Source: JANQIO01 sp043513815 (GTDB lineage: Bacteria; Pseudomonadota; Gammaproteobacteria; Pseudomonadales; Halieaceae). From it: 64,000 nt of DNA. The notes under the pieces were generated by a model that saw nothing but the letters and a program-made list of their open reading frames with translations, was not told the origin of the DNA and ran no database searches. Each line of letters opens with the position of its first letter. Position 1 is the stretch's first letter. Positions 57,790-64,000 of the stretch are shown piece by piece. The translations under genes and the position numbers were made by a program. The stretch lies in assembly GCA_043513815.1 (NCBI GenBank), contig CP121313.1, forward strand, positions 992,001 through 1,056,000. The letters are read 5' to 3'.

Positions 57790-58563
57790 GTGTCCGCAGG
57801 CAGGCTGCAAGACAAGGTCGCAGTGATCACTGGCGCCGGCAGCGGCGTCGGCGAGGCTGCGGCGCGGCGTTTCGTGGCCGAGGGTGCGCGGGTGGCGCTG
57901 CTGGGTCGCAGCGTCGAGGCGCTGGAGCAGGTGGCCGGGTCCCTGGGCGACGCCGCCCTGGCAGTCGGCTGTGATATTACTGATGAGGCCGCGGTCAAAA
58001 GCGCGATCGGCGCTGTTGTGGAACACTTCGGCGCGGTGAATATTCTCGTCAACAATGCCAACGCGCTGGTGCCGGGTATGCTGGCGGATCACGACCTGGC
58101 CGCCTGGCGCGCCAGTTTCGCCACCGCTGCCGACGGCCCCATGCTTTTGATGCGCGAATGCTTCCCTCACCTGGCGGGCGGTGGTGCAGTGGTCAACGTG
58201 TCGTCGGTGTGCGGTGAGCTGGCGACGCCCGGTGTCGCCGGCTACAGCGCCGCCAAGGCAGCCCTGCAGTCGCTGACCCGCAGCGCCGCCATTGAGTGGG
58301 CGCGCCAGGAAATTCGTGTGAATGCCATTGTCATTGGTATCGTGATGACGCCCGCTACCGAGGCGGCCATTCCGGATCCTGCGGCACAGGCCGCCACCGG
58401 TCGCTCGGTACCGCTGGGGCGCATCGGTACGCCGGACGAGGCCGCCAATGCCATACTTTTTCTGGCTAGCGACGAGGCCTCCTATATCACCGGCGCCGCC
58501 CTCCCTGTTGACGGCGGGCGCAGTGTAGAGCTGAACAGCGGCGCCGCCGACTGGGAGAATTGA
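57790..58563 (+). CDS. Short-chain dehydrogenase/reductase
   Basis: The 257-residue protein starts with GTG following a GGGAGAG site. It has ITGAGSGVGEAAARRFVAEGARVALLGRS, VNNANALV in place of NNAG, and AGYSAAKAAL at the active site. The basic residue in LLGRS suggests NADPH. The stop is directly followed by the NTF2-like gene (TGAATG), so they are cotranscribed with the OYE gene. Confidence 0.85.
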   Translation: MSAGRLQDKVAVITGAGSGVGEAAARRFVAEGARVALLGRSVEALEQVAGSLGDAALAVGCDITDEAAVKSAIGAVVEHFGAVNILVNNANALVPGMLADHDLAAWRASFATAADGPMLLMRECFPHLAGGGAVVNVSSVCGELATPGVAGYSAAKAALQSLTRSAAIEWARQEIRVNAIVIGIVMTPATEAAIPDPAAQAATGRSVPLGRIGTPDEAANAILFLASDEASYITGAALPVDGGRSVELNSGAADWEN

Positions 58564-59199
58564 ATGGCTGATCTGGAAGTCCGCGTCGACCGCCTCGAAT
58601 CCCTGGACGAGATTCGCCAGCTGGTGGCGAAATACGCGCTAAGCCTGGACATGCGTGACCTGGACGCCCACGTAAACCTGTTCGCGGAAGACATTCGCGT
58701 CAGTCGCGAACAGGTGGGCCGTGCCCACCTCAGGCGCTGGCTCGACGATACCCTGCGGCTGCAGTTCACGGGCACAGCACACCATATTGGTAATCACGTC
58801 ATCGAGTTTGACGACGCGGACCACGCCCACGGGGTGGTCTATTCAAAGAACGAGCACGAGACTCCCTGCGAGAACGGTGACAGCGAGTGGGTGATTATGC
58901 AGATGCTGTACTGGGACAACTACGAGCGTATCGATGGGCGCTGGTACTTCCGCCGCCGCCTGCCCTGCTACTGGTATGCCACAGACATCAACAAGCCCCC
59001 GGTGGGCGACAACAAGATGCGCTGGCCGGACCGCGCACCCTATGAAGGCGCCTTCCATTCACTGTTCCCCGCCTGGGCCGAGTTCTGGTCCACGCCGCCG
59101 GACGCCGATGAGCCCGAGGTGGCGCCACCGGCGCCGCTGGATGAATTCCTGGCAACCATGCGCCGGGGCGCCCCCGACCCACGAATCCGAGTGCGATAG
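58564..59199 (+). CDS. SnoaL/NTF2-like protein
   Basis: The 211-residue protein has an NTF2-like cone fold: EIRQLVAKYALSLDMRDLDAHVNLFAEDIRVSREQVGRAHLRRWL, then HHIGNHVIEFDDADHAHGVVYSKNEHET and YERIDGRWYFRRRLPCYWY. This group includes scytalone dehydratase-like and steroid isomerase-like enzymes. It starts at the base after the SDR stop and ends two bases before the OYE gene, so the three form one unit. The reaction is unknown. Confidence 0.82.
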   Translation: MADLEVRVDRLESLDEIRQLVAKYALSLDMRDLDAHVNLFAEDIRVSREQVGRAHLRRWLDDTLRLQFTGTAHHIGNHVIEFDDADHAHGVVYSKNEHETPCENGDSEWVIMQMLYWDNYERIDGRWYFRRRLPCYWYATDINKPPVGDNKMRWPDRAPYEGAFHSLFPAWAEFWSTPPDADEPEVAPPAPLDEFLATMRRGAPDPRIRVR

Positions 59200-59201
59200 C
59201 C

Positions 59202-60272
59202 ATGGATAGTCTGTTTACCCCCGTTCGACTGGGCGGCCTTGATTTGCGCAACCGCGTGGTAATGGCGCCCATGACCCGCAGCCGCGCCGAAGCCGGTGAC
59301 ATGCCCACGGCGTTAATGGCCGAGTACTACCGGCAGCGGGCCGGCGCCGGGATGATTGTGACCGAGGGCATTGCCCCCAGCGCCGACGGTATCGGCTACT
59401 GCCGCACGCCCGGCATCTACAACGCACAACAGACAGAGGCCTGGCGCAAGATTGTCGAAGGCGTGCATGCCGAGGGCGGCCTGATTGTTGCCCAGATCAT
59501 GCACTGCGGCCGCATCGCCCACCCGCTCAACAAGGCCCCGGGCACTGAAACGGTGGCGCCATCGGCGATTCGTGCCCGCGGCGATATATATACCGACGAG
59601 CAGGGCATGCAGCCGTTTACCATGCCCCGGGAGCTGGCTACTGAGGAGGTGCCCGGGGTCGTGCTGGAGTATGCCGAGGCCACCGCGCGCTGTTTCGATG
59701 CGGGTTTTGACGGGGTCGAGCTGCACTGCACCAGCGGCTACCTGCCGGCCCAGTTCCTGTCCAGCGGAACAAACTTGCGCACCGACGCCTTCGGCGGCAG
59801 CGTGGCGGGCCGGGTGCGTTTTCCCCTCGATGTGCTGCGCGCCATGGCAAACGTGGACGGCGGCGGCCGGGTCGGTTTTCGGATCTCGCCGGACAATCGT
59901 TTCAACGACCTCAAGGACGATGATCCCCTGAATACCTATACCGCACTGCTGGCCGGCGCCAGCGAACTGGAGTTGGCCTACGTTCATGCCATCCGGCTGC
60001 CAAAGGGCCGGGTGGATAATATCGGACTGGCGCGGCACTACTTTGCGGGGCAGGTGATCGGCAACGAGAGCTATTCGGGCGAAGAGGCCGCCAGCGCCGT
60101 GGACAGCGGTGAGCTGGCCGCCGTCAGCTTTGGGCGTCCGTTCATCGCCAATCCCGACCTGGTGGATCGCTTCTGGCGCGGCAAGCCGCTGGCGGATTTT
60201 GACCCCACGCGGCTCTATATGCCCGGCCCTGAGGGCTATACGGACTATCCCGCTCTGCCCAGCGTCTCCTGA
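59202..60272 (+). CDS. Old yellow enzyme-family ene-reductase
   Basis: The 356-residue FMN protein is of the NemA/OYE type. It begins LFTPVRLGGLDLRNRVVMAPMTRSRA; the substrate histidines lie in EVELHCTSGYLPAQFLS (HCTSGYL, where classic OYEs have HxAN or HGAHGYL) and the FMN phosphate loop in AAVSFGRPFIANPDLV. It reduces activated alkenes with NAD(P)H. The replacement of GAHGYL by CTSGYL is a variation to note. Cotranscribed with SDR and NTF2-like genes. Confidence 0.88.
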   Translation: MDSLFTPVRLGGLDLRNRVVMAPMTRSRAEAGDMPTALMAEYYRQRAGAGMIVTEGIAPSADGIGYCRTPGIYNAQQTEAWRKIVEGVHAEGGLIVAQIMHCGRIAHPLNKAPGTETVAPSAIRARGDIYTDEQGMQPFTMPRELATEEVPGVVLEYAEATARCFDAGFDGVELHCTSGYLPAQFLSSGTNLRTDAFGGSVAGRVRFPLDVLRAMANVDGGGRVGFRISPDNRFNDLKDDDPLNTYTALLAGASELELAYVHAIRLPKGRVDNIGLARHYFAGQVIGNESYSGEEAASAVDSGELAAVSFGRPFIANPDLVDRFWRGKPLADFDPTRLYMPGPEGYTDYPALPSVS

Positions 60273-60326
60273 GTCGCGTACACTGTATGGCCTTTTTTAT
60301 CACTCACTGGAATTTCCGGAGGCATC

Positions 60327-61454
60327 ATGGCAGACACAGGCCTGCAACTGCGCACCACTGTAAAAGACGACAATACCCTTGAGCTGTCCCTTGTGGATGC
60401 GCCGGTACCTGAGCCCGGGCCCGATGATGTGCTGGTCAAGATAGAGGCTGCCCCCATGAACCCTTCGGACCTGGCGCTGCTGCTGGGTCCTGCCGATATC
60501 GCCAGCGGTCGCGTGACCGGCAGCGCCGAGCGTCCGGTCACTACCTTCGATATCGCGCCGGAGCATATGCCGATGGTGGCGGCACGGGTCGGTCAGTCAC
60601 TGCCGGTGGGCAATGAAGGCGCCGGCACGGTGGTCTCTGCCGGTTCCTCGGATTCGGCCCAGGCGCTGGTGGGCAAGACCGTGGGCATTTTCGGTGGTGA
60701 GATGTTTGGCCAGTACCGGGTAGTGCCGGCCTTCATGTGCCTGGAGCTGGAGCCCGGCACCACAGCGGTCGACGGTGCCTCCTGCGTGGTCAACCCGCTG
60801 ACGTCACTGGCCATGGTGGAAACCATGCGCATGGAGGGACACAAGGCAATCGTCCACACCGCGGCCGCGTCCAACCTGGGGCAGATGCTCAACAAGATCT
60901 GCATCGCCGACGGTGTCGACCTGGTCAACGTGGTGCGCAAGCCCGAGCAGGTGAAAATTCTCGAAGACCTGGGCGCCAAATACATCGTCAATTCCAGCGA
61001 TACCGATTTCAAGGCGCGGCTCACTGCCGCTATCAAGGAAACCGGCGCCACCCTGGCCTTCGACGCGACCGGTGGCGGCAAGCTGGCCGACAGCATCATG
61101 CTCTGTATGGAAATGGCGGCCGCCAGCGAGATGGAAGAGTACAACCGCTACGGCTCCGATACCTTCAAGCAGCTGTATATCTACGGCCGACTGGACCTGA
61201 GCCCGACCACCCTGAGCCTTAACTACGGTTTTGCCTGGAGCGTTGGCGGCTTCCTGCTGACTCACTTCCTGCAGAAGGCGGGTCTGGAAAAGGCGGGTGA
61301 GATGCGCACCCGAGTGGCCCGCGAGATCAAGACCACATTTGCCAGCCACTATGCGAAAGAAGTGAGCCTTGCCGAGGCCCTGCAGCTCGACAACATCATC
61401 GAGTACAACAAGAAGGCCACCGGCGACAAGTTCCTGGTCAAGCCCTGGGCTTGA
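60327..61454 (+). CDS. Zinc-type alcohol dehydrogenase/quinone oxidoreductase family protein
   Basis: The 375-residue MDR protein has the GroES-like N-terminal domain (VLVKIEAAPMNPSDLALLLG, VGQSLPVGNEGAGTVVSAG) and a Rossmann domain (AIVHTAAASNLGQMLNKICIADGVDLVNVVRKPEQVKIL). No catalytic zinc cysteine-histidine set is seen, which places it with quinone oxidoreductases. The reaction may be NAD(P)H-dependent reduction of an enone. It follows the OYE gene by 54 bases. Confidence 0.82.
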   Translation: MADTGLQLRTTVKDDNTLELSLVDAPVPEPGPDDVLVKIEAAPMNPSDLALLLGPADIASGRVTGSAERPVTTFDIAPEHMPMVAARVGQSLPVGNEGAGTVVSAGSSDSAQALVGKTVGIFGGEMFGQYRVVPAFMCLELEPGTTAVDGASCVVNPLTSLAMVETMRMEGHKAIVHTAAASNLGQMLNKICIADGVDLVNVVRKPEQVKILEDLGAKYIVNSSDTDFKARLTAAIKETGATLAFDATGGGKLADSIMLCMEMAAASEMEEYNRYGSDTFKQLYIYGRLDLSPTTLSLNYGFAWSVGGFLLTHFLQKAGLEKAGEMRTRVAREIKTTFASHYAKEVSLAEALQLDNIIEYNKKATGDKFLVKPWA

Positions 61455-61469
61455 TGAGCAGGCTGTGAG

Positions 61470-62834
61470 TCAGGCAGCCAGCTCGTAGCAGGGTCGGTAG
61501 GCAGCGCTGCCCAGCTTCATCCGGCCCTGGGCCACAAAGCTGGCCAGCAGTGCGTCCAGCATGGCCATGATTTCCGGGTCACCGTTAATCTGGTAAGGGC
61601 CGTGGGCTTCCACCGCGGCCACCCCGAATTCCTTGATGTTCCCCGCCACGATGCCGGAGAAGGCCTTGCGCAGTTCGCCGGCCAACTGATGGGCGGGCTG
61701 GTCCCGATGCAACGCCAGGCTCGCCATGTTTTCGTGGGTCGGCTCAAAGGTTTGTTGAAAGCCCTCCGGGATATGCAACTCCCAGTTGAAACAGTAGGAC
61801 TCGTTCTCGCGGTTGCGGTGGCGCCGCACCTGGGTCACGCCCTGGCGCAGGCGTTGGGCGGTGGCGGAGGGGTCGCCACAAATGATCTCGTAGTGGCGGG
61901 TAGCCTCCTCGCCCAGGGTATTGCGAATAAAGCGGTCGATTTCCTCGAAGTAGGCGGCACTCTCTTCAGAGGCTGACATCACGATCGGCAGGGGCGCGCC
62001 CGCGTTCTCCGGCTGCATCATCACGCCCAGCAGATAGAGAATTTCCTCGGCGGTACCGGCGCCACCGGGAAAAACCAGGATGGCGTGGGCCACGCGCAGG
62101 AAAGCCTCCAGGCGTTTCTCGATGTCCGGCAGGATGATCAGTTCGTTGACGATGGGGTTGGGCGATTCGGAGGCAATAATGCTGGGCTCAGTCAGCCCCA
62201 GGAAACGGCTGCCGTAGTTGGTCTGTTTGGAGTGGCCCACCGCGGCGCCTTTCATGGGACCTTTCATGGCGCCGGGCCCGCAGCCGGTGGCAATGTCCAG
62301 GTGCCGCAATCCCAGTTGATAGCCCACTTCCTTGGTGAACTCGTATTCACTGCGGGGTATCGAGTGGCCGCCCCAGCACACCACCACGTTGGGCGGCTCA
62401 CCGGCGCGCAGCATACTGGCATTGCGCAACATGCGGAACACGGCGTCGGTAATGCCCTCGGCGCTGTCCAGGTCGAAGCGGTCGCGGTGCTGGTGAATGA
62501 AAATCACGTCCCGCAGGGCGGTAAAAATATGGTCGCGAATGCCGTCTATCATCACCCCGTCGACGAAGGCAGCCGCCGGCGCGTTGAACAGTTCCAGCTG
62601 CAGGCCGCGGGATTCCGAGATGACATTTACTTCGAAATCCGCATAGGCCTCGAACAGGGCCCGGGCGTCGTCGGTCTCGTTGCCCGAGTTGAGGATGGCC
62701 AGCGCGCAACGACGGAACAGCTTGTGCAGTTCCGCATCAGCGGACACCAGGCTGTCGGCCTCACGGCGTGACAGCAGGCCCAGGTTGCTGCTGGGGCGGA
62801 TAAATGCGCGCGTTATCTTGGCGGCGTCGACCAT
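61470..62834 (-). CDS. ppnN: Pyrimidine/purine nucleotide 5'-monophosphate nucleosidase (PpnN)
   Basis: The 454-residue protein is of the YgdH/PpnN type, which splits nucleoside monophosphates into base and ribose phosphate and is regulated by (p)ppGpp in E. coli. The LOG-family signature is present: ATGCGPGAMKGPMKGAAVGH and VFPGGAGTAEEILYLL. The ends match the longer PpnN domains (VDAAKITRAFIRPSSNLGLLS and AYRPCYELAA). The ATG at 62834 is chosen because the family begins a few residues before TxAxIRPxxNL. Confidence 0.9.
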   Translation of the reverse strand: MVDAAKITRAFIRPSSNLGLLSRREADSLVSADAELHKLFRRCALAILNSGNETDDARALFEAYADFEVNVISESRGLQLELFNAPAAAFVDGVMIDGIRDHIFTALRDVIFIHQHRDRFDLDSAEGITDAVFRMLRNASMLRAGEPPNVVVCWGGHSIPRSEYEFTKEVGYQLGLRHLDIATGCGPGAMKGPMKGAAVGHSKQTNYGSRFLGLTEPSIIASESPNPIVNELIILPDIEKRLEAFLRVAHAILVFPGGAGTAEEILYLLGVMMQPENAGAPLPIVMSASEESAAYFEEIDRFIRNTLGEEATRHYEIICGDPSATAQRLRQGVTQVRRHRNRENESYCFNWELHIPEGFQQTFEPTHENMASLALHRDQPAHQLAGELRKAFSGIVAGNIKEFGVAAVEAHGPYQINGDPEIMAMLDALLASFVAQGRMKLGSAAYRPCYELAA

Positions 62835-62966
62835 GGTTGTCTCCGTTTTGCGCGGAGTATAGCAAGTGGCCGTAATGGATAGTGGACAGCCATAGCAGCC
62901 TGCCGCTTGCCGTAGCCGCGTGGAGCGGATAGCGTTGAGGGATGGTTTAACCGAGGCAACAAGACA

Positions 62967-64000
62967 GTGACAGCTCGCCCAACGCAAGCCCTGTGCACGA
63001 TCTTCCTGGCAGCAGTGGCCGCCTGCTCAGCTGGCTTTACTGCCACGCCTGACCGCACGCCCACACCGGCGGCCGGGGAGTGGTCGAGCTACGGCGCAAC
63101 GCCCGGGGGCACACGTTTCACCGCCGCCAACGAAATCACGCCCGCCAACGTGCATCGGCTGCAGCCGGCCTGGGTGCACCGCTCCGGGGATATCCGCCAG
63201 GCCAGCGGCGAGCAGGGCAAGGACGGCTGGTTGCCGCAGTCGTCCCTGCAGGTAACACCCATTGTGGTGGACGGTGGCCTGTACTATTGCACGCCCTTCA
63301 ACCGGGTGTTCGCGCTGGACGCCGCCACCGGCGAGGAGCGCTGGGTGTATGACCCCGGCCTCGATACCCAGCAGGATCTGATGATGAACTGCCGCGGTGT
63401 CAGTAGCTGGCAGTCGGGCAAGACGGGCTTCTGTGAGCACCGTATTTTCACCGGCACGCTGGACGCGCGGCTGATCGCCCTCGACGCAGCCACCGGCAAA
63501 CCCTGCCCGGATTTTGGTGACGGCGGTGAAGTGGATACCAGCCACCGCATATCCAAACACGACCCCATCGAATACAGCATCACCTCGCCACCGGCGATTC
63601 TCGGTGACCTGGTGATTACCGGCGCCATGGTGCTCGACAATGTGCGCACCGATGCGCCCGCCGGGGTAGTGCGTGCCTACGACGTGCGCAGCGGCGAGTT
63701 GCGCTGGGCGTGGAATCCGGTGCCACCCAGGAGCGAGGCGTTTGACGACGAGGGCAACTTCGTCAGCGGTACCACCAACGTCTGGTCCATTATCGCCGTG
63801 GATGCTGAACGCGGGCTGGTGTTTGTTCCCACCGGCAATACCAACCCGGATTTCTATGGCGGCCACCGCCAGAGCCTGGACTACTATTCCAGCTCGCTGG
63901 TGGCGCTGCACGCTGACAGCGGCGCAGTGGCCTGGAACTATCAGTTCGTGCACCACGATATCTGGGACTACGACACGCCGGCCCAACCCACGCTGATCGA
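62967..64000 (+). CDS. PQQ-dependent dehydrogenase, lipoprotein type, 3' end outside window
   Basis: A GTG at 62967 opens a frame that runs to the end of the window (344 codons). Its signal has the lipobox VAAC (Cys about residue 20). The mature part is a PQQ dehydrogenase propeller: WSSYGATPGGTRFTAANEITPANVHRLQPAWVHRSG, then YYCTPFNRVFALDAATGEERWVYDPG and WNYQFVHHDIWDYDTPAQPTLI. This matches membrane-bound glucose or related alcohol dehydrogenases without the N-terminal membrane domain. The substrate is unknown. Confidence 0.88.
   Translation, partial: MTARPTQALCTIFLAAVAACSAGFTATPDRTPTPAAGEWSSYGATPGGTRFTAANEITPANVHRLQPAWVHRSGDIRQASGEQGKDGWLPQSSLQVTPIVVDGGLYYCTPFNRVFALDAATGEERWVYDPGLDTQQDLMMNCRGVSSWQSGKTGFCEHRIFTGTLDARLIALDAATGKPCPDFGDGGEVDTSHRISKHDPIEYSITSPPAILGDLVITGAMVLDNVRTDAPAGVVRAYDVRSGELRWAWNPVPPRSEAFDDEGNFVSGTTNVWSIIAVDAERGLVFVPTGNTNPDFYGGHRQSLDYYSSSLVALHADSGAVAWNYQFVHHDIWDYDTPAQPTLI

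Noticed and set aside
1..64000. tRNA, rRNA or prophage
   Set aside because: No tRNA-like T-arm, rRNA segment or phage structural gene was seen in a reading of both strands by eye; this is not an exhaustive scan.

Overview
This 64 kb window is a GC-rich bacterial chromosome segment. The families present (tandem RND pumps, MscS, SppA, the YeiP-type EF-P paralogue, WrbA with DUF2069, PQQ dehydrogenase, many FAD oxidoreductases and SDRs) fit a marine, aerobic gammaproteobacterium of the Halieaceae/Spongiibacteraceae type. That placement is inference from gene content; there is no rRNA or tRNA in the window to confirm it.

Layout. 0-16.5 kb: a partial lipoprotein, a TPR-sulfotransferase, a regulator with an NTF2-like and an AraC domain, three PYROXD2/phytoene-desaturase-like FAD enzymes, a GcvT-like folate enzyme, a PuuB-like amine oxidase, a methyltransferase, a solute-binding protein and CysK. 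16.5-17 kb: a non-coding stretch with a structured-RNA candidate, a strong terminator and a four-unit tandem hairpin repeat. 17-30.5 kb: housekeeping and small metabolic genes, including a tight arsC-wrbA-DUF2069-sppA series followed by yeiP and dgkA, and a run of small transporters and enzymes (LysE, SMR, GNAT, GFA). 31.5-40.8 kb: a chromosomal integron. 40.8-41.9 kb: a fused BrnT-BrnA-like ORF and a small membrane protein. 41.9-53.1 kb: two RND adaptor/permease operons on the minus strand, with MscS and a thioredoxin-like lipoprotein between them. 53-64 kb: MaoC, HxlR regulator, Nudix, three SDRs, NTF2-like, old yellow enzyme, zinc-type dehydrogenase, PpnN and the start of a PQQ dehydrogenase lipoprotein.

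The integron is the main accessory system. The integrase (39797-40780, +) has the integron-specific insert and the R/H/R/H/Y catalytic set. A LexA box matching the E. coli consensus very closely lies over its promoter, so it is probably SOS-controlled. To its left are a candidate attI, 13 well-formed attC sites and one decayed attC. Nearly all cassette genes lie on the minus strand, and several encode small membrane proteins of lower GC than the flanks. Two cassettes are tandemly duplicated: one pair (366 bp) looks identical, the other (398 bp) shows two base differences, both changing an amino acid. One cassette holds a toxin-antitoxin pair in the opposite orientation. Three cassette ORFs terminate inside their attC, and two of them thereby share the same C-terminal tail. 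The distal end is decaying: a degraded attC, an IS110 transposase remnant, a frameshifted cassette gene, a second toxin-antitoxin pair and an esterase with a damaged start.

Other points: a shared 11-base motif lies over predicted -10 regions of the second RND operon and of a small secreted-protein gene next to an HxlR regulator, suggesting a local regulon. A 49-residue lysine-rich protein gene at 30315-30464 is easily missed.
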